Assembly (NCBI GenBank): GCA_035505095.1
Contig: DATJRE010000381.1
Span: 1 to 17,981 of the forward strand
DNA length: 17,981 nt
From: JOPF133 sp035505095
GTDB lineage: Bacteria; Acidobacteriota; Terriglobia; Bryobacterales; Bryobacteraceae
Direction of reading: 5' to 3'
How positions within the stretch are numbered: position 1 is the first letter of the stretch; the number at the start of each line of letters is the position of its first letter. Made by a program: the position numbers and the translations under genes. This document shows positions 1 through 7,298 of this stretch, piece after piece. Under the pieces are notes generated by a model. It had not been told where the DNA came from and searched no databases. It was given only the letters and a program-made list of their open reading frames with translations.

Positions 1-207
1 GAGCACGGCGATCAGGTCGCCGGCTTTCACCCACTGCCCGTCATCCACCGCCAGGCTGACGATGCGGCCGGTAATCTTGCTGCCCACTACCACTTCGTTG
101 CCGTCCACCGTGCCGGTCAGCACCAGGGTTTGCGGGCGCGGCCGCTCGGCCCACCAGATGGCCGCGGCGATCACCACCAGCACGGCCAGAAAAATCGCTC
201 GTTTCAT
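1..207 (-). CDS. HlyD-family membrane-fusion protein, N-terminal 69 residues (partial)
   Basis: The first 69 codons of a gene that continues beyond the left edge. The ATG at 207 opens a short positive N-terminus and one hydrophobic segment (about residues 4-18), a signal-anchor for the inner membrane. A stretch around residues 33-69 follows (VGSKITGRIVSLAVDDGQW, then VKAGDLIAVL), typical of the first half of a biotinyl-lipoyl hairpin domain in periplasmic adaptor proteins. Such proteins (HlyD, EmrA, YbhG types) bridge an inner-membrane pump, often an ABC transporter, and an outer-membrane channel. A GAGG element lies about 8 nt before the start and a sigma-70-like promoter lies at 241-268. 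The pump partner and substrate cannot be seen. The family is fairly certain; the exact subfamily is not. Confidence 0.8.
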   Translation of the reverse strand, partial: MKRAIFLAVLVVIAAAIWWAERPRPQTLVLTGTVDGNEVVVGSKITGRIVSLAVDDGQWVKAGDLIAVL

Positions 208-240
208 ACCGAAGACCTCATTCGATGAGAACCACAATCA

Positions 241-268
241 ATTGTAAGCCAAATTATTGGAGATTCAA
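241..268 (-). promoter_or_regulatory. Putative sigma-70 promoter for the HlyD-type gene
   Basis: On the minus strand, TTGAAT (268-263) is followed by a 16-bp spacer and TACAAT (246-241), four and five matches to the consensus hexamers. The -10 lies about 34 bp before the ATG at 207. The surrounding 240-280 stretch is clearly more AT-rich than the rest of the window, as expected for a promoter. This is pattern-based only. Confidence 0.45.
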
Positions 269-279
269 ATTAAATTCTA

Positions 280-305
280 GCGCGCTCAAAGCGCCATGAG
301 TGCGC
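280..305. repeat. Inverted repeat between ftsH and the HlyD-type gene
   Basis: GCGCGCTCA (280-288) and TGAGTGCGC (297-305) form a 9-bp stem with one G-T wobble and an 8-nt loop. It lies just upstream of the putative promoter of the left-edge gene and about 160 bp downstream of the ftsH stop. Read on the minus strand it is followed by a mixed A/T stretch rather than a clean T-run, so it is a poor intrinsic terminator. It could instead be an operator for the adaptor gene. Nothing else is recognised in the intergenic stretch 208-466. Confidence 0.35.
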
Positions 306-466
306 CAGAGCGCAGGGGCACCGGCGGCAGGCAGTCCGGACAAGCAAAGTATCGGATTCCGGCGGCAGTCCGCCGACCGCGGCCGGGCCGTTTGGCACCG
401 GAGTGCCGGGAGATAGTGCAAGATACTGCGAGAGGTTTTTCGGGGCTTCAGCGGCCCACCGAGGGT

Positions 467-2359
467 TTACGAACGCCGGGACAACTCCTGCTGATCGGCG
501 CTCTCCCCGGGTTTCGGCGCCGCCAGCAACTGTTCCAGCTCTTCGCGTTCCAGGGTCTCTTTGCGCATCAGAACCGTGGCAATCCGGTCCAGGTCGCCGC
601 GGCGGGCCACCATCACACCCTGAACCTTGCCGTAAATGCGGTCGATGATGCTGCGCACTTCTTCGTCGATCTGCTCCGAGGTGTGCTCGCTGTAATTCCT
701 CTCTTCCGAGGCGAACGGCATTTTCAGGAAGCGCGACTGGTGGGGAATGCCATAAGTCAGATTGCCCAGGGTTTTGCTCATGCCGTAGCGGGTCACCATT
801 TGGCGCGCCATTTCCGAGGCGCGCTCCAGGTCATCGCTGGCGCCGGTCGAAACCACGCCGTCGAAGACCGTCTCTTCGGAAGCGCGCCCGCCCAACAATA
901 CCCCGATTCGTGCTTCGAGTTCCGGCTGGGTGAGCAGATAGCGGTCCTTGGTCGGCAGTTGCAGCGTGTGCCCGAGAGCGCCAATGGACCTGGGGATGAT
1001 GGAAACTCTTCGCACGGGGTCCGCATCGGGCGTGGACAACGCCATCAGGGTGTGGCCGAGTTCGTGGTAGGCGACGCGCTCCTTCTCCTCGCGGCTGATC
1101 AGCCGGCCTTTCTTCTCGAAGCCCAGGGTGACCCGGTCCACCGCTTGCTCCAGGTCGCTCAGCTCGATCTGGCTGGCGCCTCTTCGGGCGGCATTCAGCG
1201 CGGCCTCATTCATGATATTGGCCAGGTCCGCGCCCACCATCCCGGGTGTCTCCGCGGCGATGCTCTCCAGGTTAATCCCCGGCGCCAGCTTGAGTTTGCG
1301 GCCGTGCACCTCCAGAATGGCCTGCCGTTCCTTCAAGTCGGGGCTATCGAGCACCACCTGCCGGTCGAACCGTCCCGGCCGCATCAGGGCCGGGTCGAGC
1401 ACTTCGGGGGTGTTGGTGGCCCCGATGATGATCACGGCCTTGGAGGAATCGAAACCGTCCATCTCCACCAGGAGCTGGTTCAAGGTCTGCTCCCGCTCAT
1501 CGTTAGAGACAAAGGCCGTTCCGCTGGCGCGGCTCTTGCCGATGGCATCCAACTCGTCGATGAAAATAATGCACGGCGCGCGCAGTTTGGCCTGCTCGAA
1601 CAGATCGCGCACACGGGAAGCCCCGACCCCCACGAACATCTCCACAAACTCCGAGCCGGAAATGGAAAAGAAGGGCACCCCGGCCTCGCCGGCCACTGCT
1701 CGCGCCAGCAGCGTCTTGCCGGTGCCCGGGGGCCCCACCAGCAGAACGCCCTTGGGAATCCGGCCGCCCAGCCTCTGGTATTTTTCGGGGTTCTTCAAGA
1801 AATCGATAATTTCGGCCAGCTCGCTCTTGGCCTCCTCGACCCCCGCTACATCGCTGAACTTGGTGTCGAAGCGGCTGGATTCATCGTGAATCTTCGCCTG
1901 GTTTTTTCCGAAACTCAGCGGCCCTCCGCCTCTCTGCATTCGCCGCATGGCCACCGCGTAGATCACGAACAGCAGCAGCAGCGGCCCCCATGAAATCAGC
2001 AGGTCGGTCAACCAGGAGGTTTGCGGAATGGTGCCCGAAAACTTCACTTTCTGGGCCTCCAGTTCCTGCACGACCGGCGTTGCGCTGAGGCCCGGTATCC
2101 GCGAGCATTCCACCAACGGGTTTTGCGGACCCTTCTTGCCCTTGAGCAGGTCTTTTTTCACCGTGCCGATCAGTTGAGTTTCGGTAATGCGGACGTCTTC
2201 AAACTGCCCGGCCTTCAGGTCGGCCACGAAATCGCTGTACGACACTTGCTGCGGCTGGGGAGGCGCAAACATGGTGCGCAGCGACCATATGGCGAGAACC
2301 ACCCAAACCAGGTAAATGAGACTGAACTTCCACTGGCGGCTGCTAAGATTCTTATTCAT
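467..2359 (-). CDS. ftsH: FtsH, membrane-anchored ATP-dependent zinc metalloprotease
   Basis: A 630-residue AAA+ protease that extracts and degrades membrane and short-lived cytosolic proteins as a hexamer on the inner membrane. Visible in order: TM1 (about 11-30), a periplasmic domain, TM2 (about 117-138), the Walker A motif GPPGTGKT (209-216), the aromatic/glycine pore motif MFVGVG (241-246), Walker B IIFIDELDAIG (264-274), the second region of homology around NTPEVLDPALMRPGRFDRQ (316-334), and the zinc site HELGH (432-436). The probable third ligand is an Asp in GASDDLERA (506-514). Length is normal for the family. The zinc site reads HELGH where most FtsH proteins have HEAGH. I chose ATG 2359 because the protein then begins just before TM1 and its ATG overlaps the stop of the preceding small ORF (ATGA); the frame is open further upstream but carries no family-like sequence. 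It is the last gene of an rpiA-orf-ftsH transcription unit. Confidence 0.97.
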   Translation of the reverse strand: MNKNLSSRQWKFSLIYLVWVVLAIWSLRTMFAPPQPQQVSYSDFVADLKAGQFEDVRITETQLIGTVKKDLLKGKKGPQNPLVECSRIPGLSATPVVQELEAQKVKFSGTIPQTSWLTDLLISWGPLLLLFVIYAVAMRRMQRGGGPLSFGKNQAKIHDESSRFDTKFSDVAGVEEAKSELAEIIDFLKNPEKYQRLGGRIPKGVLLVGPPGTGKTLLARAVAGEAGVPFFSISGSEFVEMFVGVGASRVRDLFEQAKLRAPCIIFIDELDAIGKSRASGTAFVSNDEREQTLNQLLVEMDGFDSSKAVIIIGATNTPEVLDPALMRPGRFDRQVVLDSPDLKERQAILEVHGRKLKLAPGINLESIAAETPGMVGADLANIMNEAALNAARRGASQIELSDLEQAVDRVTLGFEKKGRLISREEKERVAYHELGHTLMALSTPDADPVRRVSIIPRSIGALGHTLQLPTKDRYLLTQPELEARIGVLLGGRASEETVFDGVVSTGASDDLERASEMARQMVTRYGMSKTLGNLTYGIPHQSRFLKMPFASEERNYSEHTSEQIDEEVRSIIDRIYGKVQGVMVARRGDLDRIATVLMRKETLEREELEQLLAAPKPGESADQQELSRRS

Positions 2360-2610
2360 GGGCCGGCCCCCTCTTCCATCAGTTTGACACTGCCCGGCTC
2401 CGGGAGGCACGCCCGCGCGGTGGCGTCCGTCTCGCAGATGTACGGTGCGGCCCGCGCCGCGGCCAAAAGGGCTTCCGCCGAGGGTCCCAACGGCTGGTAA
2501 ACCAGTTGGCGCTCGTGTTCGACCAGGCAACCCGCCCTGGTCCTCGAGATTTTCGTGGGACACGCCAGCACGATTAGCCCGCCATCTTCGGACGCAAGTT
2601 CCACTTTCAT
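2356..2610 (-). CDS. Small conserved-looking hypothetical protein (84 aa) between rpiA and ftsH
   Basis: An 84-residue ORF whose stop overlaps the ftsH start as ATGA. It begins 30 bp after the rpiA stop, so it is probably co-transcribed and translationally coupled to ftsH. Third codon positions are strongly G/C, like the flanking real genes. The protein has no signal peptide or membrane segment and contains four cysteines (17, 28, 59, 67) not arranged as a recognisable metal site. I do not recognise the family. There is no clear Shine-Dalgarno before ATG 2610; the preceding 30 bp instead contain a short GC-rich inverted repeat (CCCGC/GCGGG). The position between two genes with tight spacing argues that it is real. 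A function linked to FtsH, such as an adaptor, would be speculation. Confidence 0.65.
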   Translation of the reverse strand: MKVELASEDGGLIVLACPTKISRTRAGCLVEHERQLVYQPLGPSAEALLAAARAAPYICETDATARACLPEPGSVKLMEEGAGP

Positions 2611-2640
2611 ACCCGCGCACCCGCAAGCGGGCGAACGGAA

Positions 2641-3342
2641 TCAAGCCGTGGCGGACAAAGTCAGGACGCGCACGCCGCCGGATCCCGCCACGTGCACCTC
2701 CGATGTCAGCCCGATGAAGAGGCCGTGTTCCACCAGGCCCACCACGTGGTCGAGCCGCCTGGCCAGCCAGGGAGCCGGCACGCTCGAATCGAAGGTGCAG
2801 TCGAGGATGTAGTTGCCGCTGTCGCTGTGGTAGGGTTGGCCGTCCGGATTTCGCCGCAGGGACGCCTTCGCGCCCAGCTCCTCCAGATGCCTGGCGGTCA
2901 CCCGGCAGCCGTATGGCACCACTTCCACCGGGACCGGTTGATCGAGCGCCAGCCGCGCCAGCACCTTGCTGCTGTGGACAATAATCACCAGCCGCTTACT
3001 CACGCTGGCCACGATTTTCTCTCGCAACAACGCCCCGCCATGCCCCTTGACCAGATTCAGATTTCCTTCATCCACCTGGTCGGCCCCGTCAATGGTGATG
3101 TCGATCTCAGGGTGCTCCGCCAAACTTGAGATCGGTATGCCCAGCGCCTGCGCCTCGGCGGCGGTACGCTCCGATGTGGGGATGCCCACGATCCGCAGGC
3201 CCTGCTTCACCCGCCTGCCGAGATCTTGCACAGCGAACGCCGCGGTCGTTCCGGACCCGAGGCCCACGACCATGCCGTCTTGAACCAGCCCGGCCGCGGA
3301 TTCCGCAGCCTCCATTTTCAGTTGATCCTCGTCTTGGCTCAT
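2641..3342 (-). CDS. rpiA: Ribose-5-phosphate isomerase A
   Basis: A 233-residue cytosolic enzyme of the non-oxidative pentose phosphate pathway that interconverts ribose-5-phosphate and ribulose-5-phosphate. Diagnostic motifs: the phosphate-binding loop GLGSGTT (27-33), the substrate motif DGADQVD (85-91), and KGHGGALLREK (99-109), which supplies the catalytic Lys and Glu (K99, E108). These correspond to E. coli Asp81/Asp84, Lys94 and Glu103 with a one-residue insertion. Length is slightly above E. coli RpiA (219). ATG 3342 gives a sensible N-terminus and has a weak GAGA-type ribosome site. It is the first recognised gene of the rpiA-orf-ftsH unit. Confidence 0.97.
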   Translation of the reverse strand: MSQDEDQLKMEAAESAAGLVQDGMVVGLGSGTTAAFAVQDLGRRVKQGLRIVGIPTSERTAAEAQALGIPISSLAEHPEIDITIDGADQVDEGNLNLVKGHGGALLREKIVASVSKRLVIIVHSSKVLARLALDQPVPVEVVPYGCRVTARHLEELGAKASLRRNPDGQPYHSDSGNYILDCTFDSSVPAPWLARRLDHVVGLVEHGLFIGLTSEVHVAGSGGVRVLTLSATA

Positions 3343-3352
3343 ATCTCGATTC

Positions 3353-3517
3353 TCACACCGTACCCTGGATGCCGGCGCCCATTTGGCGCACTGCCATCGC
3401 CATGCTGTCCTCCGTGGGACAATCGGGACGTCGATTGGTCACCTCGCCAGGTGCTGCCCTGATCCCGGCCGCAATGCCTGTGCCAAGCTCATCGCGGATC
3501 TGAGGGGCAGTGGCCAT
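3353..3517 (-). CDS. Possible 54-residue ORF just upstream of rpiA
   Basis: A short open frame from ATG 3517 to TGA 3355-3353, ending 10 bp before the rpiA start. Codon use is plausible for this genome and the spacing would suit the first gene of the rpiA unit. However, the upstream purine run (TGAGGA) abuts the ATG, too close for a normal ribosome site. No domain is recognised; the composition is soluble and somewhat acidic. It could be the remnant of a longer gene or chance. I list it because it is the only minus-strand frame in this gap that is placed like a gene. Confidence 0.25.
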   Translation of the reverse strand: MATAPQIRDELGTGIAAGIRAAPGEVTNRRPDCPTEDSMAMAVRQMGAGIQGTV

Positions 3518-3681
3518 TCCTCAGCGCGCCCGGTGGGCCGGTCCCGGGTGGTTCCGGCCAACGACAACGCGCCCGACATCCTCACCGCCAATTCCAGCCC
3601 CACGGGCAACTGAGCCGCGCCTCCGGGCCACGCCGGGCAGCCCCTGAACGCCCACCGTCGGCCGGTTTTCTCCGTCAACCC

Positions 3682-3709
3682 TAAAGTAATCACGCCCGTC
3701 TGCCGATAC
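3682..3709 (+). promoter_or_regulatory. Putative sigma-28 (FliA) promoter of the chemoreceptor gene
   Basis: TAAA (3682-3685), a 16-bp spacer and GCCGATAC (3702-3709) closely match the flagellar sigma factor consensus TAAA-N15-GCCGATAA: four of four at -35, seven of eight at -10, spacer one base long. It lies about 57 bp before the ATG of a methyl-accepting chemotaxis protein, a classic class of FliA target. The match is read directly; use of FliA is inferred. Confidence 0.6.
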
Positions 3710-3765
3710 GTCATTAGCGAGCAGCAGCATCGGCACTCTGCGTCTCGCGTAGGAGATCGCGCGTC

Positions 3766-5529
3766 ATGAAGTTTAAGTTTCGATGGACTATCGCAACCCG
3801 CACGGTGGTGATTGCATGGTTGGCGGTCATCATCACCGCCATCGCTGCCCTCGTGATTCAGAGATCCGTCATCCGCCGGCAAGGTCTCGCGCTGGCCCGC
3901 AGCGCCATGCGTGGAATCGTCCTTTCGGCCGAAAACACGCGCGATCGCGTGGGCGAAATGAATACCGGCGGTGATTTCGATCGCCAGAGCCTGATCGCCG
4001 AATTGCGCAAAAGCTCCGATTTCCGTAGCACGCGGCTCTATGGCACGATTCCGGTGGTCGCGGCCTGGAAAGCCATCGAACACGTCGCGGCGAAAGAGGG
4101 TTACCAGTTTCGCATCCCGTCCCACAATCCCCGAAATGTCAAAAATACACCCACCCCGGAAGAGGAAAAAATCCTCAGTGAGCTAAGCAACGGCGGATCG
4201 GAGGAATACTTTGCGGAGGACCGGGACAAGAACGAGATGGTCTATGCCAGGCCGATACGCCTCACTAACGACTGCATGATGTGTCACGGTGATCCTACCC
4301 CCGGCAACAAGGACGGCAAAGACATCGTGGGTTTCCGCATGGAGGGTTGGCACCCCGGCGAAATTCACGGCGCGTTCGTGTTGCGGGCGAGTATGCGCCA
4401 GGTGGACAGTCAGGTGGCGGCGGGCATGCAAAAAGCCGCCTTTTGGCTGATTCCGGTGGCGCTGGGGCTGGGCTTTTGCGCCTATCTGGCAACCCGCTCC
4501 ATCCGGGCGCCGTTAGCCCAGGCGGTGCAGGTCATGCAAAGAATCGCCCAGGGCGATCTCACCGGAGAGGTTCAGGCCGGCCATGACGACGAGATCGGGG
4601 ATATGGCCGTGGCTATGCAAACTATGTCCGGCAGCCTGCGAGGAGTCTTGCGCGAAATCGCGGAGGGCGCGCAGGTCCTGTCCACCACTTCCACCCAACT
4701 CGCTGCCAGCTCCGGCCGGATGGCCGACCATTCCCGCGAAGCGTCTGGCAAATCCCACTCCGTGGCGGTTGCCGCGGAAGCGATGAGCGTGAACGTCGCC
4801 TCGGTGGCGGCAGGGATGGAGCAAACCACCACCAACCTGGCCAGCGTCACCTCCCACACCGAGCAAATGACGGCCACCATTGGGGAAATCGCGGGCAATT
4901 CGGAAAAGGCCCGCCGGATTACCGAGGATGCGATCGCCCAGGCCTCCCAAATCACCACACAAATCCAGCAGTTGGGGCAGGTCGCGCAGGGGATCGGCAA
5001 GGTCACCGAAACCATCACCGAGATCTCTTCACAGACCAACCTGCTGGCCTTGAACGCCACCATTGAGGCGGCCCGCGCCGGTTCGGCGGGCAAAGGGTTC
5101 GCGGTGGTGGCCAACGAGATTAAGGCGCTTGCCCAGCAGACGGCTGCCGCCACCGGGGATATCAAGGCGCGTATTGAAAGCGTTCAGTCGTCCACCGCCA
5201 GCGGCATCGCCGAAATCGAGAAGATCTCGGCTGTCATTCACGAGGTCAGCGACATTGTCTCGTCGATTGCCGCCGCCATCGAAGAGCAGGCCACCGTCAC
5301 CAAAGATATCGCACGGAACATCGCCGAGGCCTCCATCGGCGTCCGCGATGCCAATGTACGGGTGTCGGAGAGTTCCCAATCCACGCAGGATATTGCCAGG
5401 GAGATTCTGGAGGTGGATCACGCCGCGGGCCAAATGGCGGAAGGCAGCGGGCAGGTGCGTAACGGCGCCTCCGAACTTTCCAAGGTAGCCGAGCGTCTGC
5501 ACCGGGCGATGTCCAATTTTCGGGTGTGA
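3766..5529 (+). CDS. Methyl-accepting chemotaxis protein with heme-c-binding (DUF3365/Tll0287-like) sensor domain
   Basis: A 587-residue transmembrane chemoreceptor. TM1 is about residues 11-31. The periplasmic sensor domain (about 32-220) contains a single heme motif CMMCH at 170-174 within NDCMMCHGDP, the pattern of DUF3365/Tll0287-like heme-binding sensors. TM2 is about 225-242. It is followed by a HAMP domain (about 244-297) and the cytoplasmic signalling coiled coil, whose hairpin tip is recognisable from SSQTNLLALNATIEAARAG (421-439) and KGFAVVANEIKALAQQT (443-459). The ribosome site AGGAG lies 10 nt before the ATG and a sigma-28-like promoter lies upstream. A covalent heme suggests sensing of redox state or a diatomic gas and steering motility accordingly; the ligand is not shown by the sequence. 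The C-terminus lacks an obvious CheR/CheB-tethering pentapeptide (it ends SNFRV). No che genes are nearby, so it is an orphan receptor locus. Confidence 0.93.
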   Translation: MKFKFRWTIATRTVVIAWLAVIITAIAALVIQRSVIRRQGLALARSAMRGIVLSAENTRDRVGEMNTGGDFDRQSLIAELRKSSDFRSTRLYGTIPVVAAWKAIEHVAAKEGYQFRIPSHNPRNVKNTPTPEEEKILSELSNGGSEEYFAEDRDKNEMVYARPIRLTNDCMMCHGDPTPGNKDGKDIVGFRMEGWHPGEIHGAFVLRASMRQVDSQVAAGMQKAAFWLIPVALGLGFCAYLATRSIRAPLAQAVQVMQRIAQGDLTGEVQAGHDDEIGDMAVAMQTMSGSLRGVLREIAEGAQVLSTTSTQLAASSGRMADHSREASGKSHSVAVAAEAMSVNVASVAAGMEQTTTNLASVTSHTEQMTATIGEIAGNSEKARRITEDAIAQASQITTQIQQLGQVAQGIGKVTETITEISSQTNLLALNATIEAARAGSAGKGFAVVANEIKALAQQTAAATGDIKARIESVQSSTASGIAEIEKISAVIHEVSDIVSSIAAAIEEQATVTKDIARNIAEASIGVRDANVRVSESSQSTQDIAREILEVDHAAGQMAEGSGQVRNGASELSKVAERLHRAMSNFRV

Positions 5530-5582
5530 TCCGATCCCGGTGGTGCGAGTCATTCGTGGGCGTCTGATCCTGCCACCCCGCC

Positions 5583-6803
5583 TTAGTCGCCCAGGAACTT
5601 GCCGATCGGGCGCAGGCCCTTCACGTTATCGCATACGGCTTTCAGTCCCGCGGTCAACGGAATGGCCAGCAGCAGCCCCGGCGCGTCCCACAGAAACCCC
5701 CACAGCATGAGCGAGAAAGTCACCACCAGCGGGTTCAGGTGCACCCGCGAACCGACCAGTTTGGGGTAGAGCACGTTCATGGCGATCAGGTGCAGCAGCG
5801 CCACCGCCGCCATCACCAGCACGTAGGTAGAAACGGTGTTCACCGCCAGCGCCGAAAACAGCGGGGGCAGCATCGCCAGAGGCAGCCCCACGTACGGCAA
5901 CAGGCTCATAAATCCGCTCAGGGGGCCGACCAGCAGCGGATACGGCAGGTGCATCAACCAGAAGACCGCCGAACTCAGCGTCGCCATGAACAGCCCGAGC
6001 AGAAAATTCCCCACCACGAAGGCCCGCGCCATTACCGCGATCCCTTGCAGGCTGCGGGCCGCCACCAGCCGGTCTTCGCCGTGAAAGAATTGCAGGAAAC
6101 TGCGATTCATGTGTTCCCCCCAGCTCAGCATGAAGTAAACCAGGAACGGAATGAACGACACCATCAGCATGATCTGATAGAAGGAACTCAGCCGGTCGTA
6201 GATATAATCGCCAATTGAGGGGCTCTCTTCGTGAATGCGCACCTCCGGAATGGTGCCCGGCGGAACCACCGGCTGGGGCGGCGGCTCCTGCCTCCGGTTG
6301 CGGGTTCGACGCGCCTTTTCGGCCTCTTGCTGAGCCTTCAGCCGTTCTTCCTCCTGCTGGCGCTGGCGGGCCGGAACCAGCATTTGTAAGGTGCGGGCCT
6401 CCATCCCCTGCACCTTCTGGCGCACGTCGTCCACAATATCGCCAATACGCTGGCCATATTTGGGTAGATCGGCATACACGGCCGAGAACTGCGAGTAGGC
6501 GCCCATGCCAATCACATACAGCAGCAACAGCGCAATGCTGCACACCACGAAACTGGCCACGCTGCGCGGCAGCCGGATGCGCATCAGCAGCGCCACAAAG
6601 GGTTCCAGAATGAAGGCGATGATCACCGCGGTTATCGAGGTGATAAAAAACACACGCCCGAGGTAGAGCACCGCGATCACCACTCCTATGGAGATCACGG
6701 GCATTGCCAGATGCCGCGCTTCCTGCGCAGCTTTCAAGGCTGTTTCGGTAGGCTGGGTGACGAGCGCCACGAAGCGAATACGATCCTGTCTCGAATGTAA
6801 CAT
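5583..6803 (-). CDS. AI-2E family transporter (PerM/YdiK-type membrane protein)
   Basis: A 406-residue polytopic membrane protein. Hydrophobic segments: about 33-55, 57-75, 82-104, 208-227, 254-288, 290-317, 322-345 and 359-386. The pattern of two early helices, a long soluble loop, then a C-terminal block with LLPYVGLPLAMLPPL (301-315) and LYPKLVGSRVHLNPLVV (345-361) is that of the AI-2E/PerM family, which includes exporters of AI-2 and ion antiporters. The substrate cannot be assigned. The loop at 144-183 is unusual: Gln/Glu/Arg-rich and then Pro-rich (QEEERLKAQQEAEKARR, QEPPPQPVVPPG). The start is uncertain. ATG 6803 leaves only 24 bp to the divergent ruvX start and has no good ribosome site; GTG 6770 or ATG 6704 are alternatives that still keep TM1. 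Confidence 0.88.
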   Translation of the reverse strand: MLHSRQDRIRFVALVTQPTETALKAAQEARHLAMPVISIGVVIAVLYLGRVFFITSITAVIIAFILEPFVALLMRIRLPRSVASFVVCSIALLLLYVIGMGAYSQFSAVYADLPKYGQRIGDIVDDVRQKVQGMEARTLQMLVPARQRQQEEERLKAQQEAEKARRTRNRRQEPPPQPVVPPGTIPEVRIHEESPSIGDYIYDRLSSFYQIMLMVSFIPFLVYFMLSWGEHMNRSFLQFFHGEDRLVAARSLQGIAVMARAFVVGNFLLGLFMATLSSAVFWLMHLPYPLLVGPLSGFMSLLPYVGLPLAMLPPLFSALAVNTVSTYVLVMAAVALLHLIAMNVLYPKLVGSRVHLNPLVVTFSLMLWGFLWDAPGLLLAIPLTAGLKAVCDNVKGLRPIGKFLGD

Positions 6804-6812
6804 GCTGCCGTC

Positions 6813-6818
6813 TATAAT
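6813..6818 (+). promoter_or_regulatory. Perfect -10 hexamer immediately before ruvX
   Basis: TATAAT lies 9 bp before the TTG start of ruvX. No convincing -35 is seen 16-18 bp upstream. If used, transcription would begin around 6825, giving an almost leaderless mRNA. A chance match is possible, but such a hexamer is uncommon in DNA this GC-rich. Confidence 0.35.
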
Positions 6819-6827
6819 GATATTGAG

Positions 6828-7298
6828 TTGAAGCCCCAACCCTCCCGCATTCTGGCTTTGGATCTGGGCAAAAAGCGCATCGGCCTTGCCATTAGCGATC
6901 CCCTGGGGATCACCGCGCAAGGTCTGCCTAACCTGACCCGTACCAACAAGCGCGCCGATCTGGCCGCGCTGGGCGAGTTGGCAGCCACCCGCGAAGTGAG
7001 CCTGATCGTGATGGGCAACCCCATTGGCATGCGCGGCAGCGAAGGCCGCCAGTCGGGCTGGGTGCGCGAATTCGCGGCCGCCCTGGAAGCCCATACCCGC
7101 CTGCCGGTGAAACTGTGGGATGAGCGCCTCACCTCGGTCGAGGCCGGCCGGGTGCTCCGCGCCAGCGGCATCAGCATCGAAAAACGAGCCGCCGCCGTGG
7201 ACCGGCTCTCCGCCGTCATCCTGCTGCAGAGCTACCTGGATTCGCTGGGAGCCTCGTTTGGCCTCGATCCTCCCGGGCACGGCGAGGTGGGCGCATGA
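6828..7298 (+). CDS. ruvX: RuvX/YqgF-family RNase H-fold nuclease (pre-16S rRNA processing / putative Holliday junction resolvase)
   Basis: A 156-residue RNase H-like protein of the YqgF family, implicated in 16S rRNA 5'-end maturation and formerly proposed as a Holliday junction resolvase. Motifs: ALDLGKKRIGLAISDPLG (10-27) with the first catalytic Asp (D12), the GNPIGMRGSEG loop (63-73), DERLTS (98-103) with the second acidic pair, and VDRLSAVILLQSYLD (124-138) with the last Asp. The start is TTG 6828, since the frame is closed by TAA at 6798-6800 and offers no ATG or GTG before the first motif. No ribosome site is obvious, and a perfect TATAAT sits only 9 bp upstream, so the message may be nearly leaderless. 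The stop overlaps the mltG start as ATGA, a pairing of neighbours seen in many bacteria. Confidence 0.93.
   Translation: MKPQPSRILALDLGKKRIGLAISDPLGITAQGLPNLTRTNKRADLAALGELAATREVSLIVMGNPIGMRGSEGRQSGWVREFAAALEAHTRLPVKLWDERLTSVEAGRVLRASGISIEKRAAAVDRLSAVILLQSYLDSLGASFGLDPPGHGEVGA

Larger units (their letters stand above)
3343..3765. other. Intergenic region between rpiA and the chemoreceptor gene
   Basis: About 420 bp between divergent genes. It holds the doubtful 54-residue ORF next to rpiA, a GC-rich inverted repeat GGCCGG (3536-3541) / CCGGCC (3554-3559) without a T-run, and the sigma-28-like promoter of the chemoreceptor at 3682-3709. Other open frames here are short or run into the reverse strand of the chemoreceptor gene, and none resembles a known protein. 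Confidence 0.5.

Noticed and set aside
296..1993. A 565-codon open frame on the plus strand opposite ftsH
   Set aside because: It is the mirror of ftsH in GC-rich DNA, with Gln/His/Gly/Arg-rich, non-protein-like composition and no domain. The minus strand carries an unmistakable FtsH.
3439..4125. A 228-codon minus-strand frame overlapping the chemoreceptor start
   Set aside because: More than half is antisense to the chemoreceptor and the rest has no recognisable domain.
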